Positions 53,215 through 61,972 of a stretch of 64,000 nt of DNA are shown piece by piece. The translations under genes and the position numbers were made by a program. The notes under the pieces are model-generated. The model ran no database searches, was not told where the DNA came from, and worked only from the letters and a program-made list of their open reading frames with translations. Origin of the DNA: CADEDV01 sp964437415. Lineage in GTDB: Bacteria; Bacteroidota; Bacteroidia; Chitinophagales; Chitinophagaceae. The stretch is from NCBI GenBank assembly GCA_964437415.1, contig CAYTGN010000005.1, forward strand, positions 62,001 through 126,000. Reading direction: 5' to 3'. How positions within the stretch are numbered: the stretch's first letter is position 1; each line of letters opens with the position of its first letter.

Positions 53215-54708
53215 ATGAGCAGTAAGATAAAAAATATGGAATGTTGGTTTGTTACGGGCAGTCAGCATCTCTATGGTGAAGAGACCCTGAAAGAAGTGGC
53301 CCGTAATTCCGGCATCATTGCACGGTCGCTGAACAACCAGGAAGCTATCCCTGTGAAAGTGGTTTTTAAACCTGTACTGAAATCAACTGAAGAAGTTTAT
53401 AACCTGTGCATGGAAGCCAACGCTTCCAAAAACTGTATTGGCCTCATTGCCTGGATGCACACCTTCTCTCCTGCCAAAATGTGGATCAACGGGCTGAAGA
53501 TTTTATTCAAACCTGTATTGCACCTGCATACGCAATTCAACCGGGATATTCCCTGGAATGATATTGATATGGACTTTATGAACCTTAACCAGAGTGCACA
53601 TGGCGACAGGGAGTTTGGTTTCATAATGTCGCGGATGCGGCTGAACAGAACAGTGGTCACAGGTCATTGGGAAAATAAAAACACCGTGCAACAGATGGCT
53701 GACTGGTCAAGGGCAGCCATCGGCTGGAACGACTGGCAGGGAGCAAAATTTGTCCGCTTCGGAGATAACATGCGTTATGTAGCCGTTACAGAAGGCGATA
53801 AAGTGGAAGCCGAAATAAAATTTGGATACAGCGTCAACACACATGGCATCGGCGACCTCGCCGGCTATATAAATAATGTAAAAGAAACCGCCATCAGCAA
53901 ACTCTGTGATGATTATGCACAGCAATATACATTGGCTCCTGCCCTGAAGAAAGGAAATCCGCAACACCAATCTTTAAGAGAAGCAGCAAAAATTGAAATT
54001 GGTCTTCGCAAATTCTTAACCGATGGCGGGTACAAAGGATTCACCGATACGTTTGAAGATCTGCACGGTCTTGTACAACTTCCTGGTATTGCCGCACAGC
54101 GACTGATGGCAGATGGTTTTGGTTTTTCTGCCGAAGGCGATTGGAAAACGGCTGCTTTGGTGAGAGCTATGAAGACAATGGCAACAGGACTTCCCGGTGG
54201 CAACTCTTTCATGGAAGATTATACATATCATTTTGAGCCCGGCAAAGAAATGGTGCTGGGCAGCCATATGCTTGAAATATGCAGCAGCATTGCCGATGGA
54301 AAAGCTTCCTGCGAAATTCATCCGCTGGGAATCGGCGGCAAAGCCGACCCCGTGCGACTGGTCTTTAATGCAAAAGCCGGGAAAGCGTTGAATGCTTCTG
54401 TTATTGATATGGGTAATCGTTTCCGGATGCTGATCAATGAAGTGGAAGCTATCAAGCCGGCACACAAACTTCCGAAACTGCCCGTGGCAAGAGTGTTGTG
54501 GAAACCATTGCCCGATATGCAAACCGGTTGCACGGCATGGATACTGGCTGGCGGCGCCCATCACACCTGCTACAGCCAGAATCTTAGCAGCGGCATCTTG
54601 CAGGCATTTGCAGAAATGGCAGGTATAGAATGTATAACGATTAATAAAGAAACAACCATACATCAATTAAAGAATGAACTGCGATGGAATGAAATGCTGT
54701 ACAGGTAG
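53215..54708 (+). CDS. araA: L-arabinose isomerase
   Basis: A 497-residue AraA, full length. Motifs: ECWFVTGSQHLYGEETLKEVARNSGIIARSLN, GLIAWMHTFSPAKMWINGLKILFKPVLHLHTQFNRDIPW, DFMNLNQSAHGDREFGFIMSRMRL, RFGDNMRYVAVTEGDKVEAEIKFG, SFMEDYTYHFEPGKEMVLGSHMLEICSS and GGAHHTCYS. The Glu and His metal ligands of the family lie in the FMEDYTYHFE and LGSHMLE segments and the final HH region. It converts L-arabinose to L-ribulose. A 53-nt gap follows before the acetylesterase gene. Confidence 0.97.
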   Translation: MSSKIKNMECWFVTGSQHLYGEETLKEVARNSGIIARSLNNQEAIPVKVVFKPVLKSTEEVYNLCMEANASKNCIGLIAWMHTFSPAKMWINGLKILFKPVLHLHTQFNRDIPWNDIDMDFMNLNQSAHGDREFGFIMSRMRLNRTVVTGHWENKNTVQQMADWSRAAIGWNDWQGAKFVRFGDNMRYVAVTEGDKVEAEIKFGYSVNTHGIGDLAGYINNVKETAISKLCDDYAQQYTLAPALKKGNPQHQSLREAAKIEIGLRKFLTDGGYKGFTDTFEDLHGLVQLPGIAAQRLMADGFGFSAEGDWKTAALVRAMKTMATGLPGGNSFMEDYTYHFEPGKEMVLGSHMLEICSSIADGKASCEIHPLGIGGKADPVRLVFNAKAGKALNASVIDMGNRFRMLINEVEAIKPAHKLPKLPVARVLWKPLPDMQTGCTAWILAGGAHHTCYSQNLSSGILQAFAEMAGIECITINKETTIHQLKNELRWNEMLYR

Positions 54709-54761
54709 CGATGATCAATGAGCTTAATCGATTGCGGTTTCATTAACCCCAGGTACCGGAA

Positions 54762-56681
54762 ATGAAAAAATGTCTATTTCTATTCGCAGCAGTATGTTAC
54801 ATACTGCCTGTTGTTGGACAGGTGAAACTGCCCGCTATTGTGCGGGACAGTATGATACTGCAAAGAGACAACAAGGTCAATATCTGGGGCTGGGCTTCGC
54901 CCAAAGAAAAGATCAGTGTCCGGTTCATCAACAAAACCTACAAAGCCACAGCCGGCAATGACGGGAAATGGTCCATACAACTGCCACCGCTTAAAGCCGG
55001 TGGTCCCTACACAATGGACATTGCAGGAAAAAATAAAATAACTCTTAAAGAAATTCTTATCGGTGATGTGTGGTTTTGCAGCGGCCAGAGTAATATGGTG
55101 CATCAACTGAATATTCATGATGTCACTTATGCAAAAGATATTGCTGAAGCCAATTACCCGCAGATAAGACAGTTCTGGGTGCCTACCCTGACAAACCTCC
55201 AGGGGCCGCAGGAAGATTTGCCTTCCGGTCGCTGGAATGCCGCCGTGGGAGAAAATAAAAGACCGTTCTCTGCCGTTGCTTATTTTTTTGCAAAGAAACT
55301 TTATGACAAATACAATGTGCCCATTGGTATCATCAATGCCAGTGTGGGCGGCACACCCATAGAAGCATGGACCAGTGAAGAAGGGCTGAAAGATTTTGAA
55401 GCATTGCAGGCCGCTATTCAGAAAAACAAAGACACCGCTTATGTAAATGCAGCTAACCGTGCTGCAGCTTCCGCTCCCCGACCACAACAACCGGCTGATA
55501 TGGGAATGACCAGTTCTATAAAATGGTTTGATCCTTTATATATAGCCAAAAACTGGAGACCCATTCATATCCCCGGCTATTGGGAAGACCAGGGTGTAAA
55601 AGATCTGAACGGTATCGTTTGGTACAGAAAGGAAATTGATATTCCTGCTTCGATGGCAGGCAAGCCTGCCAAACTATGGCTGGGCCGCATCGTGGATGCA
55701 GATGAACTTTACATAAATGGCAAGAGAGTGGCTAACACCACTTATCAATACCCGCAAAGAAGATACAGCATCCCTGCAGATGTTTTAAAGCCGGGAAAAA
55801 ATCTTTTTGTCATCAGGGTTACTAATACAGCAGGCAAAGGAGGTTTTGTTCCGGACAAACCTTACTGCTTGTTTGCCGGCAATGATACCGTGCAGTTGTC
55901 CGGAAACTGGCACTATAAAGTGGGAGCTGTTTTTACCCCTTCACGTCCCGGTGCTCTTGGTATTAATGCACAAAACCAGCCTGCAGCCTTATACAATGCT
56001 ATGGTGGCGCCGGTGATAAACTACTCTATCAAAGGATTTTTATGGTACCAGGGTGAATCCAATGCGGGCAGGCCCGATGAATATGCATTATTACAACCAG
56101 CACAAATTCTCGACTGGCGCAACAAATGGAAGCAAGGTGAATTGCCTTTCTTCTATGTGCAGCTTCCCGGTTTCATGGATTATAATTACCTGCCGTCTGA
56201 AAGCAACTGGGCCAAACTGAGGGAATCACAAATGAAATCACTTACTGTTCCTAATACAGCCATGGTAGTCGCTATTGACCTGGGCGAATGGAACGATATC
56301 CATCCTGATAATAAAAAAGATGTGGGAGAACGGTTGGCACTGGCTGCATTGAAAATGACGTATGGAGAAAACATCGTTCACTCAGGCCCACTGTTACAAT
56401 CGGCCAGTGTGGAAGGAAATAAAATTATCCTGTCATTCTCACATACCGGCAGTGGCCTGGTCACCAATGACGGCGAAGAACCTGCTGAATTTGCTATTGC
56501 CGGCGCTGATAAAAAATTTATTTGGGCCAAAGCAAAGATCGAAGGCAATAAAGTCGTCATATGGCATGAGTCCATCTCAAGCCCGGTATATGTACGCTAT
56601 GCATGGGCAGACAACCCCGTGAATCCGAATTTATATAATAAGGAGGGACTGCCCGCCTCACCATTCAGAACTGATAAATAA
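54762..56681 (+). CDS. SASA/SGNH-type carbohydrate acetylesterase
   Basis: A 639-residue protein with a signal peptide ending VVGQ. It is of the sialate-O-acetylesterase (DUF303/SASA) type. N-terminal beta domain about 20-105 (LPAIVRDSMILQRDNKVNIWGWASP). Catalytic Ser in GDVWFCSGQSNMVHQL (about residue 111), GIINASVGGTPIEAW, an inserted galactose-binding-like jelly roll (about 285-390, VWYRKEIDIPASMAGKPAKLWLGRIVDADELYINGKRV), then FLWYQGESNAGRPDEY and the Asp/His pair in LGEWNDIHPDNKKDVG. In xylan loci this family usually removes O-acetyl groups from xylan. It fits with the downstream esterases. Confidence 0.9.
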   Translation: MKKCLFLFAAVCYILPVVGQVKLPAIVRDSMILQRDNKVNIWGWASPKEKISVRFINKTYKATAGNDGKWSIQLPPLKAGGPYTMDIAGKNKITLKEILIGDVWFCSGQSNMVHQLNIHDVTYAKDIAEANYPQIRQFWVPTLTNLQGPQEDLPSGRWNAAVGENKRPFSAVAYFFAKKLYDKYNVPIGIINASVGGTPIEAWTSEEGLKDFEALQAAIQKNKDTAYVNAANRAAASAPRPQQPADMGMTSSIKWFDPLYIAKNWRPIHIPGYWEDQGVKDLNGIVWYRKEIDIPASMAGKPAKLWLGRIVDADELYINGKRVANTTYQYPQRRYSIPADVLKPGKNLFVIRVTNTAGKGGFVPDKPYCLFAGNDTVQLSGNWHYKVGAVFTPSRPGALGINAQNQPAALYNAMVAPVINYSIKGFLWYQGESNAGRPDEYALLQPAQILDWRNKWKQGELPFFYVQLPGFMDYNYLPSESNWAKLRESQMKSLTVPNTAMVVAIDLGEWNDIHPDNKKDVGERLALAALKMTYGENIVHSGPLLQSASVEGNKIILSFSHTGSGLVTNDGEEPAEFAIAGADKKFIWAKAKIEGNKVVIWHESISSPVYVRYAWADNPVNPNLYNKEGLPASPFRTDK

Positions 56682-56688
56682 CCAAAAC

Positions 56689-58236
56689 ATGAAAAGAAAA
56701 ATTCCCGCACTATCGTTCATTCTTGTTTTTTTTCTATCAAACCTTTCGGCGCAGAACAGGATCATCATTGATGCAGCCAGCGCCAAAGACACAATCAACA
56801 AAAACATATACGGCCATTTTGCCGAGCACCTGGGGCGTTGCATTTATGACGGCTTTTATGTGGGTGATAAAAACAAAACGATCCCTCACAAAAACGGGTT
56901 GCGTCTGGATATAATAGAAGCCATGAAAAAACTAAAGACCCCGGTGCTGCGCTGGCCGGGTGGTTGCTTTGCAGATATCTATCACTGGAAAGATGCTATT
57001 GGCCCGAAGGAAAAACGCAAACACATCGAAAATGTATCATGGGGAAATGTAAGAGAAGATAACAGTTTTGGTACGCATGAATTTTTGGAACTCTGTGAAC
57101 TGATCGGCACCGAGCCCTATCTCGCTGTCAATATGGGTAGCGGCACAGTGCAGGAAGCCATGGAATGGGTGTATTATGTGAACCATGCCAATGGCAGCAG
57201 CCATTTAACTGACCTGCGAATGCAGAATGGCCGGTCAAAACCATGGAATGTAAAATACTGGGGCGTTGGAAATGAATCATGGGATTGCGGAGGAAGCATG
57301 ACAGCGGAATACTATGTGAACGAGTATAAAAAATATGCAACCCTGATGACCAACTATAGCAACTCGGAAGGTTTGTTCCGCATTGCCGTTGGCCCGGGCA
57401 GTGAAAATTATAACTGGACTGAAACCGTGATGAAAGAAGTACCGCTGCGCAGGATTGAAGGTTTGTCCATACATCATTATTCAGTGATCAATTGGGCAAA
57501 AAAAGGTTCTGCAACGGATTTTCCCGAAGAAGAATATTTCAGAACCATGGAGCAGGCCTGGAAAATGGAACCGTTCGTGAAAAAAAACAGCGAGGTCATG
57601 GATAAATATGACCCCCGCAAAAGAGTGGCGCTGATCGTGGACGAATGGGGAGGCTGGTATGATGTCGAACCTGGCACTAACAGCGCATTCCTGCATCAGC
57701 AAAACACCATGCGTGATGCCATGATCGCCGGTATGACATTGAACATATTCAATAATCATTGTGACAGGGTGCGGATGGCCAACCTGGCACAAACCATCAA
57801 TGTGCTGCAGGCGGTCATTCTGACCAAAGAAGAAAAAATGATCCTCACTCCCACTTATCATGTGATGGAGATGTATAATGTGCACCATGATGCCTTAATG
57901 CTTCCTCTGCAGGTAGCGAGCAACAAGTACACGTTGGGTGATAAATCACTGAAGACCATTTCGGCTTCTGCCTCAAAAGATAAGAACGGTGTAGTGCATG
58001 TTTCATTGGTGAATATTGATGCCAACAAAGAACAGTCCATCAGCGTTGACATAGGAAACATTAAAGCAAGTTCTGTCACCGGCCGCATTTTACAATCCGG
58101 GAAAATACAGGATCACAACACATTTGATAACCCTGAAAAAATAAAACCCGCTGCTTTCAGTAAAGCAACGCTGAACGGAAGCAGCTTACAGGTTACCCTG
58201 CCGCCATTTTCAGTGGTAGTGCTGGCATTGAAATAA
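56689..58236 (+). CDS. Alpha-L-arabinofuranosidase, GH51, second copy, secreted
   Basis: A 515-residue GH51 enzyme, strongly similar to the copy at 42,753-44,324 along the whole chain. The acid/base is E196 in YWGVGNESWDCGG and the nucleophile E319 in LIVDEWGGWYD. The N-terminus is a cleavable signal peptide ending NLSAQ without a lipobox cysteine, so this form should be soluble in the periplasm or outside, unlike the lipoprotein paralogue. It follows the SASA esterase gene by 7 nt. The two copies may act at different places or on different arabinose linkages. Confidence 0.95.
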   Translation: MKRKIPALSFILVFFLSNLSAQNRIIIDAASAKDTINKNIYGHFAEHLGRCIYDGFYVGDKNKTIPHKNGLRLDIIEAMKKLKTPVLRWPGGCFADIYHWKDAIGPKEKRKHIENVSWGNVREDNSFGTHEFLELCELIGTEPYLAVNMGSGTVQEAMEWVYYVNHANGSSHLTDLRMQNGRSKPWNVKYWGVGNESWDCGGSMTAEYYVNEYKKYATLMTNYSNSEGLFRIAVGPGSENYNWTETVMKEVPLRRIEGLSIHHYSVINWAKKGSATDFPEEEYFRTMEQAWKMEPFVKKNSEVMDKYDPRKRVALIVDEWGGWYDVEPGTNSAFLHQQNTMRDAMIAGMTLNIFNNHCDRVRMANLAQTINVLQAVILTKEEKMILTPTYHVMEMYNVHHDALMLPLQVASNKYTLGDKSLKTISASASKDKNGVVHVSLVNIDANKEQSISVDIGNIKASSVTGRILQSGKIQDHNTFDNPEKIKPAAFSKATLNGSSLQVTLPPFSVVVLALK

Positions 58237-58308
58237 AAACCGGAAGCAGGATTCAGTTTTTGCAGAGAAAAAATATAAACGCAAACCAGTTATCGCAAAA
58301 CCAGAAAT

Positions 58309-59466
58309 ATGAACCTAAGAAAATCACTACCGATATTTTTATTGACAATCGTTACTTACGCCAGCTCGATGGCTCAAATGCCTGACACAACAGGCACTAT
58401 CCGGCCATGGTCAAATACACCGGGATATGATTTTCCCCGTATTGATAAAGATATGCGGGCCATTTTTCGCATCAAGGCTCCATTTGCACAAAAAGTGCAG
58501 GTGGATCTTGGTGGTCTCACCGACCTGGTGATGGGAACCGACAGTTTCTGGACAGGAACCACCAAACCGCTGATGCCCGGTTTTCATTATTATTTCTTAG
58601 TGATTGATGGTGTAAGGGTTGCTGATCCTGCCAGTGAATCTTACTGGGGAACGGGCAAATGGTCGAGTGGCATTGAAGTACCAACACCCGGTGAAGATTT
58701 TTTCAGGCCCAAAGATGTTCCGCACGGGGAAGTAAGAGCTGTCTATTATTACTCCAACACCATGAAGGAGACAAGACGCTGTTTTGTTTACACGCCGCCG
58801 GGTTATGATACGGACACCAAAAAGAAATATCCTGTTCTGTATTTGCAGCATGGCATGGCCGAAGATGAAACCGGCTGGTCAAACCAGGGATATATGAATT
58901 TTATAATGGACAACCTGATTGCCGAAGGAAAAGCAAAACCAATGCTCGTCGTAATGGAAAGCGGCAATATTGAAGTAGCATTCCGACCCAAACCCGGTGA
59001 AGATGTGGCCAAAGCCCGTAGTGAATATGGCGCTTCTTTTACACCGATGCTGCTTAATGATGTTATCCCTATGGTTGAATCAAAATTCAGGGCACTCAGC
59101 AACCGGGAGAACAGGGCGATGGCCGGGTTATCATGGGGTGGCTTCCAGACTTTCAATATCACCTTAAACAATCTTGATAAATTTTCTCATATCGGCGGGT
59201 TCAGCGGCGCCGGAATGTTTAATGTGCAAACAGAATTGAAAACAGCTTACAACGGCGCTTTCAGCGATGCCGCTGCTATTAATAAAAAAGTAAAGGTTTT
59301 CTTTTTAGGTATTGGCTCTGCAGAAGGACAACGGATGAAAGGACTTAGTGATGCATTGACGGCAGCCGGTATCAACAATGTGTATTACGAATCACCTAAT
59401 ACGGCCCATGAGTGGCACACCTGGCGGAGATGTCTCTACCAGTTTGCGCCATTGCTGTTTAAATAG
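58309..59466 (+). CDS. CE1-like esterase 1 (feruloyl/acetylxylan esterase type)
   Basis: A 385-residue protein with a signal peptide ending SMAQ. An N-terminal CBM48/E-set-like domain (about 30-145) precedes an alpha/beta-hydrolase domain that starts with CFVYTPPGYDTDTKKKYPVLYLQHGMAEDE. The nucleophile is S275 in AMAGLSWGGFQ. The presumed catalytic His lies in NTAHEWHTWRR near the C-terminus. It is the most divergent of the four esterases here; the others end with GGHTW. It is expected to release ferulate or acetate from xylan side chains. Confidence 0.88.
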   Translation: MNLRKSLPIFLLTIVTYASSMAQMPDTTGTIRPWSNTPGYDFPRIDKDMRAIFRIKAPFAQKVQVDLGGLTDLVMGTDSFWTGTTKPLMPGFHYYFLVIDGVRVADPASESYWGTGKWSSGIEVPTPGEDFFRPKDVPHGEVRAVYYYSNTMKETRRCFVYTPPGYDTDTKKKYPVLYLQHGMAEDETGWSNQGYMNFIMDNLIAEGKAKPMLVVMESGNIEVAFRPKPGEDVAKARSEYGASFTPMLLNDVIPMVESKFRALSNRENRAMAGLSWGGFQTFNITLNNLDKFSHIGGFSGAGMFNVQTELKTAYNGAFSDAAAINKKVKVFFLGIGSAEGQRMKGLSDALTAAGINNVYYESPNTAHEWHTWRRCLYQFAPLLFK

Positions 59467-59654
59467 ATAGGTTTCTTGCAGAATTGAATTCTGTAAGAAA
59501 AAGAACAAAACCGATCCTTTCAAATTCATATATACCCGGTTAGCCAGTATTGATACCAGCTAACCGGGCCGCAAACTCCAATTTCTGATATGCAAGCCAT
59601 TGTGTCCGTGCACCTGTCTTTTTATGGTTGCTTCATTTGTAAACAAAGATTGCT
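59467..59654. other. Intergenic region with two strong stem-loops
   Basis: The 188-nt gap holds two hairpins. TTTCTTGCAGAA (59,472-59,483) pairs with TTCTGTAAGAAA (59,489-59,500), 12 bp with one G-U, loop TTGAA. Then CCCGGTTAGC (59,535-59,544) pairs perfectly with GCTAACCGGG (59,559-59,568), with a second inner stem GTA/TAC beyond a CA/CA internal loop. Neither is followed by a clear T-run on the + strand. They may define a processing, stability or termination point within the esterase run. Confidence 0.55.
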
Positions 59655-60785
59655 ATGCATTCAGGAAAAATCAGATCGCTGTTGTTTGTTCTACTGCTGT
59701 TCTGTTTTACAGATAACGGTATGGCCCAGTTCCCCGGGGCGCCTGCTATCGTCTCACCACAGGTGCACACAGATAAAAAAGTCACCTTCCGTTTCAGAGC
59801 TCCTGCTGCCAAAGAAGTGAAACTGGCCGGCGGACAGTTTGGCGCCAACCAGGTGCCGATGGTAAAAGACACTGCAGGTGTCTGGTCTGTCACCGTTGGC
59901 CCCGTGAAACCGGATATGTATCCTTACAATTTTGTGGTGGATGGAATACAGGTGGCTGATCCGCGGAATTCAATCATTTTTCCGAATGAAGGGTTTCAGA
60001 GCAGTATTCTCGAAGTGCCGGGAGATGAGCCTTTAGTGCACAGCATACAAAATGTTCCGCACGGCACCGTTGCTTATCGCTTTTATAATTCCCCCGAACT
60101 CGGCGCCAGGCCGGTGCTTGTTTACACCCCACCGGGTTATGAAACCGATACTAAAAAGAAATACCCTGTGCTATACTTATTGCACGGCACCACGGATACG
60201 GAAGAAACATGGACAAAAGTGGGAAGGGCCAACATCATTCTCGATAACCTGATTGCACAGGGAAAAGCAAAGCCTATGATTATTGTGATGCCTTATGGCC
60301 GGGCTTTCCCAACCATCAGCAAAGCATCAGGCAGCCTCAGGAACTGGGACAACCTGCAGGAGATCAAGAAAGATTTTTTAAATAACCTGTTTCCATTCGT
60401 AGAAAAAAATTACCGCACTGTAGCAAATAAAGATAACAGGGCCATTGCCGGTTTCTCCGGCGGTGGCGGCACCAGCCTCTATATCGGTTTAAACAATCCT
60501 GACCTGTTCAGTTGGGTATGCGGCTTTGCACCTGGTATGCTCAAACAGGAATTTGAACGCAACAATGCGGTGCCGTTTGAAAACCCGGCACTCACCAACC
60601 AGCGGCTCAAACTTTTCTGGATCGGGGTGGGCCGGGATGATGGACTATTCGGAGTGAATGCAGACTACATGAGTGTGCTGGATGCGAAAAACATTAAATA
60701 CGAAAAATTCATTTCAGATGGCGGACACACCTGGATGAATTGCAAACTATACCTGTCCATCATTGCACAAAAACTTTTTAAATGA
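59655..60785 (+). CDS. CE1-like esterase 2
   Basis: A 376-residue secreted esterase (signal peptide ending GMAQ). N-terminal CBM48/E-set domain about 30-125 (VTFRFRAPAAKEVKLAGGQF, GVWSVTVGPVKPDMYPYNFVVDG), then an alpha/beta-hydrolase: LVYTPPGYETDTKKKYPVLYLLHGTTDTEETW, nucleophile S268 in AIAGFSGGG and the His in SDGGHTWMNCKLYLS. This architecture is common among feruloyl and acetylxylan esterases of Bacteroidota. The gene overlaps the next by 4 nt (ATGA), so the two are translationally coupled. N-terminal domains of esterases 2 and 3 are nearly alike, including at DNA level. Confidence 0.9.
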   Translation: MHSGKIRSLLFVLLLFCFTDNGMAQFPGAPAIVSPQVHTDKKVTFRFRAPAAKEVKLAGGQFGANQVPMVKDTAGVWSVTVGPVKPDMYPYNFVVDGIQVADPRNSIIFPNEGFQSSILEVPGDEPLVHSIQNVPHGTVAYRFYNSPELGARPVLVYTPPGYETDTKKKYPVLYLLHGTTDTEETWTKVGRANIILDNLIAQGKAKPMIIVMPYGRAFPTISKASGSLRNWDNLQEIKKDFLNNLFPFVEKNYRTVANKDNRAIAGFSGGGGTSLYIGLNNPDLFSWVCGFAPGMLKQEFERNNAVPFENPALTNQRLKLFWIGVGRDDGLFGVNADYMSVLDAKNIKYEKFISDGGHTWMNCKLYLSIIAQKLFK

Positions 60786-61960
60786 AAAATCAGCGTATGC
60801 AGCTTACACAAATCTTTCGCTGTTTGTTTGCAGGGATATTGACATTCTCAACATTGGTTGCGTCTGCCCAGCCGCCAAGAGGCCCATTGGTTATTTCGCC
60901 GCAGGTGTTGCCGGATAAAAAAGTAACCTTCCGCTACCTCGCTCCTGCTGCCAAAGAAGTGAAACTGGGCGGTGGCCAGTTTGGTGCCAACCAGGTGCCG
61001 ATGGTAAAAGATTCTATCGGAGTGTGGAGTGTTACGGTGGGGCCCATCCGCCCGGATATTTATCCTTATAGTTTTAATGTGGATGGGGTGACGGTGATGG
61101 ATCCCGCCAATCCTGAATTCTTTCCCAACGAACGCTTCAAAGGAAGCCTGGTAGATGTCACCGGGTTTACTCCTTTGATACATGCCATGCGGGATGTGCC
61201 GCATGGAACCGTCAGCTATGAATATTATCCATCCGTTGAAGGCAGCACCGGCAGCCTTGTTGTATATACGCCTCCGGGGTATGATAAAAATGCAGCAGGC
61301 AAATACCCGGTCTTTTATCTCATCAGCGGCACTACGGATACAGAAGAAACATTTTTTAAAGTGGGCCGCACCAACCTTATTCTTGACAACCTGATCGCCG
61401 AAGGCAAAGCAAAACCCATGATCGTTGTGATGCCTTATGGCAATCCTGCTGCAAAAATTGCAGAACAAAAAGGTGGCAGCAAACCCGGCGACCCTATGGG
61501 CCGGGAAAGTGCTGAAGCGGTGAACAGGTCCAACCTGTTTGAAAAAGACCTCATCAGTCATATCATCCCCTATGTAGAAAAAAATTACAGAACCCTGCCC
61601 GGGAAAAATAACCGGGCCATTGGTGGTTTCTCCCGTGGGGGTGGACAGACATTGAGAGCAGCCTTTGGCAACATGGATAAATTTTCATGGATATGCTGCT
61701 ATGCTGCTTACCTGTCCACACCGGAAATGGAAAACAGTTTTAAACATGTTATAGAAAACCCTGACCGCACCAATAAAGAACTAAAGATGCTCTGGGTAAG
61801 TGTGGGCAATGAAGATTTTTTATATAACCAGACTGCTGAATTTTTAAACTACCTGACCTCAAAAAAAGTAAACTATAAAAGCCTGGTGACGGGTGGTGGT
61901 CACACATGGATGAACGTAAAAGTTTTTTTTGCCGAAACCGCCCAATTGCTTTTTAAATAA
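60782..61960 (+). CDS. CE1-like esterase 3
   Basis: A 392-residue secreted esterase (signal peptide ending VASAQ). The CBM48/E-set domain (about 35-135) carries AKEVKLGGGQFGANQVPMVKD, almost the same as esterase 2. The hydrolase domain has VYTPPGYDKNAAGKYPVFYLISGTTDTEE, where the usual His-Gly of the oxyanion loop is Ser-Gly. The nucleophile is S284 in AIGGFSRGGGQT, and the His lies in GGGHTWMNVKVFFAE. There is an extra segment of about 20 residues (AEQKGGSKPGDPMGRESAEA) before the second half. It starts 4 nt inside the end of esterase 2. Confidence 0.88.
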   Translation: MKNQRMQLTQIFRCLFAGILTFSTLVASAQPPRGPLVISPQVLPDKKVTFRYLAPAAKEVKLGGGQFGANQVPMVKDSIGVWSVTVGPIRPDIYPYSFNVDGVTVMDPANPEFFPNERFKGSLVDVTGFTPLIHAMRDVPHGTVSYEYYPSVEGSTGSLVVYTPPGYDKNAAGKYPVFYLISGTTDTEETFFKVGRTNLILDNLIAEGKAKPMIVVMPYGNPAAKIAEQKGGSKPGDPMGRESAEAVNRSNLFEKDLISHIIPYVEKNYRTLPGKNNRAIGGFSRGGGQTLRAAFGNMDKFSWICCYAAYLSTPEMENSFKHVIENPDRTNKELKMLWVSVGNEDFLYNQTAEFLNYLTSKKVNYKSLVTGGGHTWMNVKVFFAETAQLLFK

Positions 61961-61972
61961 AATGATGAAACT

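Noticed and set aside
54016..54666. Long - strand open frame (216 codons) opposite araA
   Set aside because: The + strand encodes a full-length L-arabinose isomerase; the antisense protein has no recognisable motif.
54723..54736. Weak LacI-operator-like sequence CTTAATCGATTGCG before the SASA esterase gene
   Set aside because: It keeps the central AATCGATT but misses three of the ten fixed positions of the consensus, including the left TG, so it is not distinguishable from chance.
60848..61561. Long - strand open frame (237 codons) opposite esterase 3, with a similar one opposite esterase 4
   Set aside because: The two antisense frames resemble each other only because the esterase genes on the + strand are duplicated.
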